64,000 bases of DNA from Alcaligenaceae bacterium (GTDB lineage: Bacteria > Pseudomonadota > Gammaproteobacteria > Burkholderiales > Burkholderiaceae_B): positions 153,314 through 217,313 of the forward strand of contig JACCES010000009.1 of NCBI GenBank assembly GCA_013416455.1. Direction: 5' to 3'. The first letter of the stretch is position 1. Every line of letters begins with the position of its first letter. The notes beneath the pieces were generated by a model. It made no database searches. It worked only from the letters and a program-made list of their open reading frames with translations, and was not told where the DNA came from. A program made the position numbers and the translations under genes. Below are positions 1-9,932 of the stretch, piece by piece.

Positions 1-1289
1 TGGATGCGGGCAAGGACGATCGCCATCGCGGTGCGCGCCATACCGTGCACCACCAGTTGATGGCGGCGGTACAGCAGGGAATAGAACACGCGGGCCAGCC
101 GGCCTTCCAGCGTCACATCCCTCAACAGATTCCCCATCAGGCTGCCGACGGCGGTATAACCCGCGAGCGAAACCAGCGACCCCCTGTTGCGGAAACGGAA
201 ATCCGGCAAGGTCCGGCCCGCCAGCCGGCGCGGAAGGTTCTCCGCAAGGAAGCGGGCCTGCTGCTGCGCCGCCTGCGCCAGTGGCGGCACGCTGCGCTCG
301 CTGCCGTCTTCCAGCGGACAGGCCGCGCAATCCCCCATCGCAAAGACATCGCCATCGAGCGTCGTCTGCAGCGTCGGCTTCACCTTGAGCTGGTGGCGGG
401 AAGTGGTTTCCAGGCCGTCGAGCGTATCCAGCACCTCGGGCGCCTCGATGCCGGCGGCCCACACCACGAAGGTGGCGGGGATGCTTTTACCGTCCTTTGT
501 CAGAACGGCGGCGTCCGTCACCTCCGAGACGGCCACATCGCAGAGGACTCTTACGCCCAGCGCTTCCAGCGTCGATTCCGCGTCGCGCCCCACCCGCTCG
601 GGCAGGGCGGCCAGCAGGCGCGCGGCGCGGTCCAGGACCGTGATGCGCACCCGTTGGGGCTGTATGGAGGCAAGGCCGTACGCCGGCAGCTGCCATGAAG
701 CCTGGCGCAGTTCCGCCGCCAGTTCCACGCCGGTGGCGCCGCCGCCGACGATCACCACATCCAGGGCATCATGGCCATCCATGTCCGTCCCTTCGTGCGG
801 ATCGGCGCGGGCATGGGCCTGAAGGTAACGGCGCAGCAGCCGGCGATGAAAGCTCAACGCCTCTTCGGTCGTATCCAGGAAGCTGCAATGCTCCCTGACC
901 CCCGGCACCCCGAAATCCGCGCTGCGGCTACCCACCGCCAGCACCAGGGTGTCATAGGCAATGCGCCGGGCGGGCGCCATGGCGCCGCCGCCCTCATCGA
1001 GCGCTTCCGCCAGCATCACTTCCCGGCGGCCGCGGTCCAGCCCGCACAGCACACCCGGCTGAAACTCGAAATGATTCCAGCGCGCCTGGGCCAGATAATT
1101 GACGTCGTTGTCCGAAAAATCCAGGGAACCCGCGGCCACCTCATGCAGCAGCGGCTTCCATACGTGGGTCAGCTTGCGGTCGACCAGCGTGATGTGGGCA
1201 TGGCCGCGGCGCCCCAGCTTCCTGCCGAGCCGGGTGGCGAGCTCCAGCCCGCCGGCCCCGCCCCCGACGATGACGATGCGATGCGACAT
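1..1289 (-). CDS. ndh: Type II NADH dehydrogenase (NDH-2), C-terminus cut by window edge
   Basis: Single-subunit, non-proton-pumping NADH:quinone oxidoreductase, a peripheral membrane FAD enzyme of the respiratory chain. The protein opens MSHRIVIVGGGAGG, an FAD-binding Rossmann motif (residues about 5-14). A second GGGATG dinucleotide fold follows near residue 180, and an FAD-contacting VFAMGDCA motif lies in the C-terminal third. The frame stays open to base 1. The last visible residues (HQLVVHGMART and onward) match the usual end of the family, so probably only about 10 residues are missing. It is divergent from the acetate operon, sharing a 262-bp intergenic region. Another NAD(P)/FAD disulfide-family quinone reductase is possible but less likely. 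Confidence 0.85.
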   Translation of the reverse strand, partial: MSHRIVIVGGGAGGLELATRLGRKLGRRGHAHITLVDRKLTHVWKPLLHEVAAGSLDFSDNDVNYLAQARWNHFEFQPGVLCGLDRGRREVMLAEALDEGGGAMAPARRIAYDTLVLAVGSRSADFGVPGVREHCSFLDTTEEALSFHRRLLRRYLQAHARADPHEGTDMDGHDALDVVIVGGGATGVELAAELRQASWQLPAYGLASIQPQRVRITVLDRAARLLAALPERVGRDAESTLEALGVRVLCDVAVSEVTDAAVLTKDGKSIPATFVVWAAGIEAPEVLDTLDGLETTSRHQLKVKPTLQTTLDGDVFAMGDCAACPLEDGSERSVPPLAQAAQQQARFLAENLPRRLAGRTLPDFRFRNRGSLVSLAGYTAVGSLMGNLLRDVTLEGRLARVFYSLLYRRHQLVVHGMARTAMAIVLARI

Positions 1290-1400
1290 GGCGACTCCGC
1301 AAAAATCAGGGAAGCCGCAAAGCAGCACGTAGCGTGCTCAGCCCGGGCGCCGCGCGCGCGAAACAGGCCTTGGCCGCGTCATATCCGGGCACTCCCCTAC

Positions 1401-1443
1401 GACTAAAGTCTCTCTGTGCCGCAAGACGTTCAGCGCGTACAGT
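1401..1443 (+). promoter_or_regulatory. Candidate activator-dependent promoter of the yjcH-actP-acs operon
   Basis: The inverted repeat GACT-AA-AGTC lies at 1401-1410. About 28 bp further on is a -10-like TACAGT (1438-1443) with no recognisable -35, which places the repeat near -45 of the likely start site. That is the usual place for a LuxR-type response regulator to act, and such a regulator is encoded downstream of acs. No other copy was noticed in the window. This is inference from spacing only. Confidence 0.3.
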
Positions 1444-1551
1444 TTCCGCCATGGTCGCCCGCCCGCGGCCACTGCCCCGACCTCGCGGCGAACGGCGCAC
1501 CGCGACGCCGCGAACGGGAACGAGACAAAGAGAGAAGGTGGAGACTCATTC

Positions 1552-1863
1552 ATGAATACCCCGGACGACATCCTGTCGAACGTCCATCGGCACCCCAAAT
1601 ACCAGGAACTGCTGAAGCGCCGCAACCGCACGAGCTTGCTGTTCTTCGTGATCACGGCCGTCATCTATGCCGGCTTCATCCTCACCCTGGCCTACGACCC
1701 CGGTCTCTTTTCCCGGCCCCTGGCCGGCATGACCATGAGCATAGGCGTATTCACCGGCGTGCTGGTGGCGCTGAGCGCCGTCGTGCTGATCGCCGCCTAT
1801 GTCTATATTTCCAACCGGGTGTTCGACCCGCTGATCGAAGCCATCGTGAAGGACGTGACATGA
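1552..1863 (+). CDS. yjcH: DUF485 inner-membrane protein, YjcH family
   Basis: A 103-aa protein with two predicted membrane helices (about residues 27-47 and 60-85) and charged ends, the DUF485 layout. YjcH is the small companion of the acetate permease ActP and is nearly always encoded directly before it; its biochemical role is unproven. An AGAAGGTGGAG Shine-Dalgarno stretch precedes the ATG. Its TGA overlaps the actP start codon (ATGA, 1860-1863), so the two are probably translationally coupled. Confidence 0.9.
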   Translation: MNTPDDILSNVHRHPKYQELLKRRNRTSLLFFVITAVIYAGFILTLAYDPGLFSRPLAGMTMSIGVFTGVLVALSAVVLIAAYVYISNRVFDPLIEAIVKDVT

Positions 1864-3569
1864 GAAATACGGAGAGAAAAAATACCCCCACGCCGCGCCT
1901 TCGGCTTGCCATCCACTTCGCGGCCTGCCTGCTGTTTCTGTCTTCGACCGGGGTGGCCCACGCGGCGGCGCCCGGGCAGGCCAACGCCTCGGCCATCGTC
2001 ATGTTCCTGGTGTTCATCGCCGCCACCATGGGCGTGACATGGTGGGCCGCGGGCCGCACCCGCACCACGTCGGACTTCTACACCGCCGGCGGCGGCCTGT
2101 CCGGCTTCCAGAACGGGCTGGCGATCGCCGGCGACTACCTGTCGGCGGCCTCCTTCCTGGGCATTGCCGGCATGGTTTACGTCAGTGGTTTCGACGGCAT
2201 GATCTACGCCATCGGCTTCCTGTTCGGCTGGCCGGTGGTGATGTTCCTGATCGCCGAGCGCCTGCGCAACCTGGGCCGCTACAACTTTGCCGACGTGACA
2301 TCCTACCGCCTGTCGCAGACACCGATGCGGGTGCTGGCCGCCAGCGCCTCGCTGCTGATCATCGCCCTCTATCTCATCGCGCAGATGGTCGGCGCCGGCA
2401 AGCTCATCGTGCTGCTGTTCGGCCTGGACTACAACCTGGCCGTGCTCATCGTCGGTTCCCTGATGATGATCTACGTGGCGTTCGGCGGCATGACGGCGAC
2501 CACCTGGGTACAGATCATCAAGGCCGTGCTGATGCTGTTCGGCGCCACCCTGATGAGCGTGCTGGTGCTGGCCATGTTCCGCTACAACCCCGACGTCCTG
2601 CTGGCCGAGGCGGTCAACATCCATCCGTCCGGCGCCGAACTGCTGGCGCCCGGCGCCCAGGTCAGCAGCAACCCGCTCAATGCGCTGTCCCTGGGCATTG
2701 CGCTGGCTTTCGGCACGGCCGGCCTGCCGCATATCCTGATGCGCTTCTTCACCGTTTCCAACGCCAAGGAAGCCCGCAAGTCGGTGATCTACGCCAGCTC
2801 CTTCATCGGCTACTTCTACCTGCTCACCTTCATCATCGGCTTCGGCGCCGTCGCCCTGCTGGTGCGCCATCCCGAATACTTCACCACCGGCCCCGACGGC
2901 GGCTTCGACCTGATGACCGGCCTGATCGGCGGCACCAACATGGTTGCGGTGCACCTGGCCAATGCGGTCGGCGGCAGCCTGCTGCTGGGCTTCCTGGCCG
3001 CCGTGACCTTCGCGACCATCGTCGCGGTGGTGGCGGGGCTGGCGCTGGCCGGCGCCGCCGCCATCTCGCACGACCTCTACGCCAATGTCATCGCCCGCGG
3101 CCGCGCCACGGAACGCGACCAGATGCGCATTTCCCGGATTTCGACCATCGCGCTGGGCGTGCTGGCCATCATTCTGGGCATCATCTTCGAGAACCAGAAC
3201 GTAGCCTTCATGGTCGGCCTGGCCTTCGCCATCGCGGCAAGCTCCAACTTCCCGGTGCTGGTGCTGTCGATTTCCTGGCGCGGCTGCACCACGCGCGGCG
3301 CGACCATCGGCGGCTTCATCGGCCTGGCCACCGCCACCCTCTGGGTGGTGCTGAGCCAGACGGTATGGGTCGATGTGCTGGGCTTCGCCGAACCGGTCAC
3401 GCCCTTCCCCAACCCGGGCATTCTTTCGGTGCCCCTGGCCTTCGCCTCGATCTGGCTGTTTTCCCTGCTGGACCGCAGCGCGCGCGCCAGCAAGGAGGCC
3501 GCCGCATTCGACGCCCTGACCATCCGCAGCCAGACCGGCATCGGCGCTACCACCGCCGTCGCCCACTGA
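1860..3569 (+). CDS. actP: Cation/acetate symporter ActP
   Basis: Sodium:solute symporter (SSSF) family permease that imports acetate and other short monocarboxylates. It has 569 aa, close to the family norm of about 550. The ATG at 1860 overlaps the yjcH stop. The N-terminus ([19 protein letters not shown]) looks like a cleavable signal peptide, as in E. coli ActP, and about 13 membrane segments follow. SSSF signatures include the [20 protein letters not shown] region (about residues 75-95) and [14 protein letters not shown] (about 290-300). It sits between yjcH and acs: import followed by activation of acetate. Confidence 0.95.
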   Translation: MRNTERKNTPTPRLRLAIHFAACLLFLSSTGVAHAAAPGQANASAIVMFLVFIAATMGVTWWAAGRTRTTSDFYTAGGGLSGFQNGLAIAGDYLSAASFLGIAGMVYVSGFDGMIYAIGFLFGWPVVMFLIAERLRNLGRYNFADVTSYRLSQTPMRVLAASASLLIIALYLIAQMVGAGKLIVLLFGLDYNLAVLIVGSLMMIYVAFGGMTATTWVQIIKAVLMLFGATLMSVLVLAMFRYNPDVLLAEAVNIHPSGAELLAPGAQVSSNPLNALSLGIALAFGTAGLPHILMRFFTVSNAKEARKSVIYASSFIGYFYLLTFIIGFGAVALLVRHPEYFTTGPDGGFDLMTGLIGGTNMVAVHLANAVGGSLLLGFLAAVTFATIVAVVAGLALAGAAAISHDLYANVIARGRATERDQMRISRISTIALGVLAIILGIIFENQNVAFMVGLAFAIAASSNFPVLVLSISWRGCTTRGATIGGFIGLATATLWVVLSQTVWVDVLGFAEPVTPFPNPGILSVPLAFASIWLFSLLDRSARASKEAAAFDALTIRSQTGIGATTAVAH

Positions 3570-3586
3570 GCACCCGCCAGAATGCA

Positions 3587-3610
3587 GGCCTCGCCGTTCA
3601 CGGCGAGGCC
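3587..3610 (+). other. Perfect 10-bp hairpin between actP and acs
   Basis: GGCCTCGCCG and CGGCGAGGCC flank the loop TTCA. No T-run follows, so it is not a typical intrinsic terminator. It lies in the 66-bp actP-acs gap, 25 bp before the acs start codon, and could be an mRNA-processing or stability element that sets different acs and actP levels. Confidence 0.6.
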
Positions 3611-3635
3611 GAGCGAGAAAACACGAGAGTTGAAC

Positions 3636-5588
3636 ATGAGTGAAACCCATCGACTGTACCCCGTTCCCGAAGGCTTCAAGGGCCCGCTGACCATCACCCA
3701 GGCGCAATACGAGCGCCGCTATGCGGAATCGCTCGAAGACCCGGACGCTTTCTGGGCCGGCGTGGCGCGCCGCATCGACTGGTATCGCGAGCCCGCCCAG
3801 GTGCGGGACGTCAGCTTCGATGCCGACGACTTCCGCATCCGCTGGTACGCGGACGGCGAACTGAACGTCAGCGTCAACTGCCTGGACCGCCACCTGGCCG
3901 CCCGCGGCGACAAGGCCGCGCTGATCTGGGAATCCGACGATCCCGGCATCCCGTCCCGGACAATCAGCTACCGCGAGCTGCACGCGCAGGTCTGCAAACT
4001 GGCCAACGCCCTGCGCGGCCTGGGCATCGGCAAGGGCGACCGCGTCACCATCTATCTGCCCATGGCGGTCGAAGCGGTCGTCGCCCTGCTGGCCTGCGCC
4101 CGTATCGGCGCGGTGCACAACGTGGTGTTCGGCGGCTTCGCCCCCGCCTCCATCGCCGACCGCGTGCAGGATTGCGGCGCCAGGGCCGTCATCACGGCGG
4201 ACGAAGGGCGCCGCTCCGGCCGGCCCATTCCGCTCAAGGCAAACGTGGATGCAGCGCTGGAGCGCCCGGGCACCGGTTCGGTCGAAGCCGTCATCGTGCT
4301 CGCCCATACCGGCGCCTCTGTCCCCATGCGGGCGGGCCGCGACCACTGGTATCACGAGCTGGTCGCCGGCCAGCCGGCGCAGTGCGAGCCCGAGCGCATG
4401 AACGCGGAAGACCCGCTCTTCATCCTGTACACCTCGGGCAGCACGGGCAAGCCCAAGGGCGTGGTGCATACTTCAGGCGGCTACCTGGTGTATGCCAGCT
4501 ACACGCACGAATCCATCTTCGACCTGCGCGAAGACGACGTCTTCTGGTGCACCGCGGATGTGGGCTGGATCACCGGCCACAGCTACATCGTCTATGGCCC
4601 CTTGTCCAACGGGGCGACCACCCTCGTTTTCGAAGGCGTGCCCAGCTATCCGGACGCTTCACGCTTCTGGCAGGTGGTCGACAAGCATCAAGTGACCATC
4701 TTCTACACAGCGCCGACGGCCATCCGCGCGCTGATGCGGGAAGGCACCGAACCCGTCCGGCGCTGCTCGCGCCAGTCGCTGCGGCTGCTGGGTTCGGTGG
4801 GAGAGCCCATCAACCCGGAAGCCTGGCGCTGGTATCACGACATCGTGGGCGAAGGCCGCTGCCCCGTCGTCGACACCTGGTGGCAGACCGAAACGGGCGG
4901 CTTCATCCTGGCCCCCTTCCCCGGCGCCAGGAATCAGAAGCCCGGCGCCGCCTGCACGCCGTTCTTCGGCATCCGCCCGGCCCTCGTCAATGCGGACGGC
5001 TCGATGATCGAAGGCGCAGGCGAAGGCAATCTGGTGCTCGCCAACTCCTGGCCCGGCCAGGCCCGCACGGTATACGGCGACCACCAGCGTTTCATCGACA
5101 CCTATTTCAAGACCTATCCCGGCTGCTACTTCACCGGGGACGGCGCGCGCCGGGACGAGGATGGCGACTACTGGATCACCGGCCGGGTGGACGACGTGGT
5201 GAACGTCAGCGGACACCGGATCGGCACCGCCGAACTGGAAAGCGCGCTCGTCGCACACCCGAAAGTCGCGGAAGCCGCGGCGGTGGGCTTCAACCATGAC
5301 CTCAAGGGCCAGGGAATCTACGTCTACGTCACCCTGGTCGCCGGGGAAGAAGGCTCCGAGTCCCTGCGCCAGGAGCTCACCAGCCACCTGCGCAAGGAGA
5401 TCGGCCCCATCGCCACACCGGACCATCTGCAATGGGCGCCCAGCCTGCCCAAGACCCGTTCGGGCAAGATCATGCGCCGCATTCTGCGCAAGATAGCCGA
5501 GAACGACATCGGCCAGCTGGGCGACATCAGCACGCTGGCCGATCCTTCCGTCGTGGACGCTTTGGTTCAGGAAAGGTGTGTGGCATGA
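3636..5588 (+). CDS. acs: Acetyl-CoA synthetase (AMP-forming)
   Basis: Converts acetate, ATP and CoA to acetyl-CoA through acetyl-AMP in the cytoplasm. It has 650 aa, the usual Acs length. The P-loop motif [11 protein letters not shown] lies at residues 265-275. The adenylate motifs WWQTETGG and [13 protein letters not shown] follow, then the C-terminal [11 protein letters not shown], whose Lys611 corresponds to the lysine acetylated to switch off Acs in other bacteria. I start at MSETHR (3636), which matches family N-termini; an in-frame upstream extension to 3582 is unlikely. The response-regulator gene begins 8 bp after the stop. Confidence 0.96.
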   Translation: MSETHRLYPVPEGFKGPLTITQAQYERRYAESLEDPDAFWAGVARRIDWYREPAQVRDVSFDADDFRIRWYADGELNVSVNCLDRHLAARGDKAALIWESDDPGIPSRTISYRELHAQVCKLANALRGLGIGKGDRVTIYLPMAVEAVVALLACARIGAVHNVVFGGFAPASIADRVQDCGARAVITADEGRRSGRPIPLKANVDAALERPGTGSVEAVIVLAHTGASVPMRAGRDHWYHELVAGQPAQCEPERMNAEDPLFILYTSGSTGKPKGVVHTSGGYLVYASYTHESIFDLREDDVFWCTADVGWITGHSYIVYGPLSNGATTLVFEGVPSYPDASRFWQVVDKHQVTIFYTAPTAIRALMREGTEPVRRCSRQSLRLLGSVGEPINPEAWRWYHDIVGEGRCPVVDTWWQTETGGFILAPFPGARNQKPGAACTPFFGIRPALVNADGSMIEGAGEGNLVLANSWPGQARTVYGDHQRFIDTYFKTYPGCYFTGDGARRDEDGDYWITGRVDDVVNVSGHRIGTAELESALVAHPKVAEAAAVGFNHDLKGQGIYVYVTLVAGEEGSESLRQELTSHLRKEIGPIATPDHLQWAPSLPKTRSGKIMRRILRKIAENDIGQLGDISTLADPSVVDALVQERCVA

Positions 5589-5595
5589 TAGGTGA

Positions 5596-6255
5596 ATGAA
5601 GGAACTCCTGATTGCGGACGACCACCCCTTATTTCGCGAAGCCTTGCGAGGGGTGCTCGCTCGCGCCTTTCCCGATACCCTCATCCACGAGGCCGCCACC
5701 CTCGGCCTGCTCCATGAACTGATCGAGCGGCACCCCGACGCCGACCTGCTGCTGCTCGATCTCGACATGCCGGGCGCCAGCGGCTTCAGCGCCCTGGTGC
5801 ATCTGCAGGCCCACTGCCCCCAGCTGCCCATCGTCATCGTGTCCGCTCATGAAGACCCCATGCTCATGCGGCGCGCGCTCGATCATGGCGCCATGGGCTA
5901 CATTCCGAAATCCGCCGATGCCGCCACCCTGGCCGAAGCGCTGCGGTGCGTGCTGGACGGCGACACCTGGCTGCCCGACACGGCCCTGCCGGAAACCGGC
6001 GCCGGCACGGAAGAAAGGCAGGCCGCGGCGCGCCTGCGCGAGCTCACGCCGCAGCAATTCCGCATCCTGCACATGGTGGGCGCCGGCCAGCTGAACAAGC
6101 AGATCGCCCATGAACTGGGGGTATCCGAAGCCACCGTCAAAGCCCATATGACCGCCATCCTGCGCAAACTGCGCGCCACCAATCGCACCCAGGCCGTCCA
6201 GACCGCCAACCGGCTCGGGCTCAATGCGGGGCAGCCGCGCCGGGGCGATGCCTGA
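5596..6255 (+). CDS. LuxR-family response regulator, probable CrbR-type acetate regulator
   Basis: A 219-aa NarL/FixJ-type regulator. The receiver domain (1-120) has acidic residues at ADDHP (8-9), phospho-acceptor Asp55 in LLLLDLDMPG, and a conserved Lys in YIPKSA. The C-terminal LuxR helix-turn-helix (about 150-212) includes LNKQIAHELGVSEATVKAHM. It follows acs by 8 bp and converges with a hybrid kinase that carries an SSSF domain. This pairing and its link to acs/actP match the CrbS/CrbR (MxtR/ErdR) system that activates acetate use in Pseudomonas and Vibrio. The regulatory target is inferred from gene context. Confidence 0.85.
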   Translation: MKELLIADDHPLFREALRGVLARAFPDTLIHEAATLGLLHELIERHPDADLLLLDLDMPGASGFSALVHLQAHCPQLPIVIVSAHEDPMLMRRALDHGAMGYIPKSADAATLAEALRCVLDGDTWLPDTALPETGAGTEERQAAARLRELTPQQFRILHMVGAGQLNKQIAHELGVSEATVKAHMTAILRKLRATNRTQAVQTANRLGLNAGQPRRGDA

Positions 6256-6340
6256 CTGGGCTGCGCATGCCCCCCCACACTCATCGCGAGGCTCCCGCCC
6301 CCGGCCGCCCGAGCCGGCCCCCGCACACCACCCGGCGGCT

Positions 6341-9300
6341 TCATGCCCGGCCGGCGCCCTGCTGGGCTTCCCCGATGTCCCGGTTAATTTTCGAGCGCAG
6401 GCAGCCCGCCAGGAAAGCACGCAAGGATGCCGGACGCACCGGCTTGGTAAGCAGCGGATAGCCACGCCCGCGCGCCCGCCGCTTCAGGCTCTCGCTGCCG
6501 TCGGCGGTCAGGAGCGCCCCTTCGAGCCGAGGCGCGGCCGCGCGCAGTTCGTCCAGGCAATCGAGGCCGTCCTTGCGGTCGTGCAGATGGTAGTCCACCA
6601 GCAGGACGTCAGGCTGCGCGCCGAGCTTCGTCAGCGCCTCGTCCAGCGTCGAAGCCCGGATCGCCACCGCGCCCCAGCGCTCCAGCAGCGCCTGCATGCC
6701 GTCCAGAATATCGACGTCGTTGTCCAGGCACAGCACCCGCAGCCCCTCCAGGGAGGCGCCGGGCCGGCGTTCGGGTCCCGGCGCCGGCGGTGCCGCCGCC
6801 TCGCCCCGCCGCCCGGGGACCCGGATCGAGAACATGCTGCCCGCGCCCACCTGCGAGCGGGCATCCAGGGTGTGGCCCAGCAGCAGGGCAATGCGCTGGC
6901 AGATCGACAGGCCCAGGCCCAGGCCGCGCCCGTCCCAGTCGAAGGGCTGCTCGTAGCGGTGGAATTCGTCATAGATCTGGCGCAGATGCTGTTCGGGAAT
7001 GCCGGGGCCGGTATCCCACACCTGCAGCTCGATGTCATCGCCCCGGACACGCGCGCCCAGCACGATGCCGCCGCCGCGGGTATAGCGCAAGGCATTCGCC
7101 AGGAAATTCTGCAGCACGCGGCGCAGCAGGCGCCGGCTGCTGCGCACCTGCACGGGCGGGGCGTGCACCCGCAGGCGCAGGCCCCGGCGCGCCGCCATAT
7201 CCGCATATTGCTCGGCCAGCTGCCGCAGGAGCACTGCGGCATCGAACTCGGAGATCTCCGGCGTCAGCATGCCGGCGTCCAGGCGGGAGATGTCCAGCAA
7301 GCCGTCCAGCAATTCCTCCGCCGCCCTCAGCGACGTGTTCACGCGTTCGGCCAGCAACCGCTGCCCCCCGGGGTCGTCCTCATCGCGCAGGGCCGAAGCG
7401 AACAGGCGGGCCGCATTGATGGGCTGCAGCACATCGTGGCTCACCGCGGTCAGGAACTGGGTGCGCGAACGCTGCGCCTGCTCCGCTTCCCGCGTGCGCT
7501 CATGCACGCGCTGCTCCAGGTTTTCGTTGATCTCGCGCAGTTCGCGCTCGACCCGCTTGTACTCGGTGACATCGCTGTAGCTGGTGACGTAGCCCCCGCT
7601 GGGCAGCGGCTGCCCCCGCAGCTCGAACACCCGGTCCGCATCGAGCCGGCGCTGGTAGACGTAGGAAGTGCCCCGGCGCATGAAGCCGATCCGCTTCCGG
7701 ATTTCCGCCTCGACCTCAGTGCGCGCCTGGCCGCCGATGCGCCCGGCCTCGACGTTGAAACGGATCAGGTCGGCCACCGGACGCCCCACGGCCAGCATGC
7801 CCGGCGGATAGCCGAAAAGCTCCTGATAGCGGCGGTTCCATGCCACCAGCCGCATGTGCTCATCGACCACGCTGACGCCCTGATCGAGGTTCTCGAGCGT
7901 GGTCCAGAGGATGTCGCGATTGAAGCGCAAGTCCTGGCTGGCCTCATCCAGCACGGCCATCACCGTGGACAAGGCCATGCCCGAGCCCTGCAGCGCGCTG
8001 GTCATGACCAGCCGCGCCGACGCCGCCCCGATCGCCGCCGCCAGCAGCAGCTCGGTGAAACGCAGCCAGCCCGGATCCGCTTGCAGCGCCGGCGTCAGCG
8101 CCTGGTTCGATTGCCTGGCATGATCCTGGAAGGCCTGATGCACCGCCTTTTCGCCGATGAAGCGGGCTGCCAGCGCCTGAAGATCCCGCACGCCCAGCTC
8201 GCCCTGCCCCGCCACCGGGCCGCGCCGCCGCTGCTGCTCCATGTAAGGGTTGAGGAAGGGCTCGGCATGCAGGCTTTCGCTGAGCGTGGGACGCCAGCGC
8301 CGCGATACCAGCAGCATCGTGGCGATATTGAACAGCAGCGACCATACGGTGCCATGGGTGAGCAGATCCATGTCGCCCAGCGCAAAGAGCCGGCGCGGGC
8401 GCAGCCATTCCACGCCGAAGGGGCCGGCGTCCAGCCAGGCGCGGCCCAGCCAGCCGGCGTCGGCCAGGCCGGGCAGCAGCAGGGTGTAGAGCCAGAAGGC
8501 GAAACCCACCAGCAGCCCGGCCTCGACTCCCCGGCGGCTGGCGCCGCGCCAATACAGCCCGCCCAGCAAGGCGGGCGCGAGCTGGGCGACCGCCGCGAAC
8601 GTGATCAGGCCGTAGGACGCCAGCGTCGTATCGGAACCGCTCGCCCGGTAATAGCCGTAGGCGATTCCCGCAGTAGCTACGATGGATATACGTCTGATCC
8701 AGAGCACCAGCCCGGCGATATCCCCCTGCCGCCTTTGCACCCATCCCCGCCGCAGCAGCACGGGCATCACCAGGTCGTTGCTGAGCATGGTGGACAGCGC
8801 GACGCTGGCGACGATCACCATGCCGGTGGCGGCCGAGAACCCCCCGATATAGGCGATCAGCGCGAGGCCGGTCTGGTTCTGCGACAGGGGCAGCGCCAGC
8901 ACGAAGATGTCCGGCGGGACGACGCCGGAACTGCCCAGCACCGCCATGCCCGCGGTGGCGATGGGCAGCACCATCAGACTCACAATGACGAGATAGAGAC
9001 CGAACATCCAGCGCGCGCGGCGGATGTCGGCGATATCGCCGCACTCGACCACCGCCACGTGGAACTGGCGCGGCAGGCACACGATGGCGGTGAAGGCCAG
9101 CAAGGTCTGGATCAGGAAGCCGTCCGCCGGCCGGTTCTCCAGCAGGGCCCGGGTGGCGTCCACCAGCCGCAGCCCGCTGCCGGAGAACCAGTTCATGGCG
9201 AAGATGCCCACCATGACCAGCGCCAGCAGTTTCACCAGCGACTCGAACGACACCGCCAGCATCAGCCCCGGGCGGTGTTCCGTCGCATCGATCTGGCGCG

Positions 9301-9838
9301 TTCCGAAAAGAATGGAGAACAGCGCCATCAGCAGGGCCACGTACAGTGCGGGGTCCCCGAAAGCCGAACGCGCGGCGCCGGTATTCCCCAGCACTTCGAG
9401 ACTGACGGCCACCGCCTTGTACTGCAGCGCCAGATAGGGCACGGCGGCCACCAGCGTAATGAAGGCAACGAGCGCCGCCAGGCGCTGCGACCGGCCATAA
9501 CGCGCGCCGATGAAGTCGGCAATGGACACCGTGTTCTGCGAACGCGCGATCAGTGCCAGGCGTTCGAGTATGCGCCAGCCGAACACGAGCAGAAGCAGAG
9601 GCCCCAGATAGATGGGCAGATAGCCGATGCCGTAGCGCACGGCGGAACCCACCGCGCCATAGAATGTCCACGACGAACAGTACACGGCCAGGGCCAGGCT
9701 GTAGACCGCGGAACGCAGCCACAGGCGCCGCTGGTACAGTGCGTAGCGGTCGCCCAGCCATGCCACGCCGAACAGCAGCGCCGCATAGGCAAGCGAAGCC
9801 AGGACGACCCATCCCGGCATCATGATTGTGTCCGACAT
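6341..9838 (-). CDS. Hybrid sensor histidine kinase with N-terminal sodium/solute symporter domain (CrbS-type)
   Basis: A 1165-aa multidomain sensor. About residues 1-500 form a 12-13-helix SSSF symporter-like domain (YCSSWTFYGAVGSA near the start; LPRQFHVAVVE further on). A PAS domain (about 640-760), a coiled coil, and a HisKA domain follow, with phospho-His801 in FLTAVSHDVLQPI. The HATPase has N (QNFLANALRYT), G1 (DTGPGIP) and G2 (GLGLGLSI) boxes. A C-terminal receiver carries Asp1082 in LLVDYHLHDRKDG. I start at MSDTIMM (9838); an upstream in-frame ATG at 9886 is possible. It is convergent with the response regulator. By analogy to CrbS/MxtR it should sense acetate or its flux; substrate transport by the SSSF part is not shown. 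Confidence 0.88.
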   Translation of the reverse strand: MSDTIMMPGWVVLASLAYAALLFGVAWLGDRYALYQRRLWLRSAVYSLALAVYCSSWTFYGAVGSAVRYGIGYLPIYLGPLLLLVFGWRILERLALIARSQNTVSIADFIGARYGRSQRLAALVAFITLVAAVPYLALQYKAVAVSLEVLGNTGAARSAFGDPALYVALLMALFSILFGTRQIDATEHRPGLMLAVSFESLVKLLALVMVGIFAMNWFSGSGLRLVDATRALLENRPADGFLIQTLLAFTAIVCLPRQFHVAVVECGDIADIRRARWMFGLYLVIVSLMVLPIATAGMAVLGSSGVVPPDIFVLALPLSQNQTGLALIAYIGGFSAATGMVIVASVALSTMLSNDLVMPVLLRRGWVQRRQGDIAGLVLWIRRISIVATAGIAYGYYRASGSDTTLASYGLITFAAVAQLAPALLGGLYWRGASRRGVEAGLLVGFAFWLYTLLLPGLADAGWLGRAWLDAGPFGVEWLRPRRLFALGDMDLLTHGTVWSLLFNIATMLLVSRRWRPTLSESLHAEPFLNPYMEQQRRRGPVAGQGELGVRDLQALAARFIGEKAVHQAFQDHARQSNQALTPALQADPGWLRFTELLLAAAIGAASARLVMTSALQGSGMALSTVMAVLDEASQDLRFNRDILWTTLENLDQGVSVVDEHMRLVAWNRRYQELFGYPPGMLAVGRPVADLIRFNVEAGRIGGQARTEVEAEIRKRIGFMRRGTSYVYQRRLDADRVFELRGQPLPSGGYVTSYSDVTEYKRVERELREINENLEQRVHERTREAEQAQRSRTQFLTAVSHDVLQPINAARLFASALRDEDDPGGQRLLAERVNTSLRAAEELLDGLLDISRLDAGMLTPEISEFDAAVLLRQLAEQYADMAARRGLRLRVHAPPVQVRSSRRLLRRVLQNFLANALRYTRGGGIVLGARVRGDDIELQVWDTGPGIPEQHLRQIYDEFHRYEQPFDWDGRGLGLGLSICQRIALLLGHTLDARSQVGAGSMFSIRVPGRRGEAAAPPAPGPERRPGASLEGLRVLCLDNDVDILDGMQALLERWGAVAIRASTLDEALTKLGAQPDVLLVDYHLHDRKDGLDCLDELRAAAPRLEGALLTADGSESLKRRARGRGYPLLTKPVRPASLRAFLAGCLRSKINRDIGEAQQGAGRA

Positions 9839-9932
9839 AGCTGCGGTTCGAGGCGGTTGCGGGGATTTCAGGGAATAATAGCCCAATCGGATCGGGTCGG
9901 CCGCGCCCCGGAACCGCCCTCACGGAGCGAGG

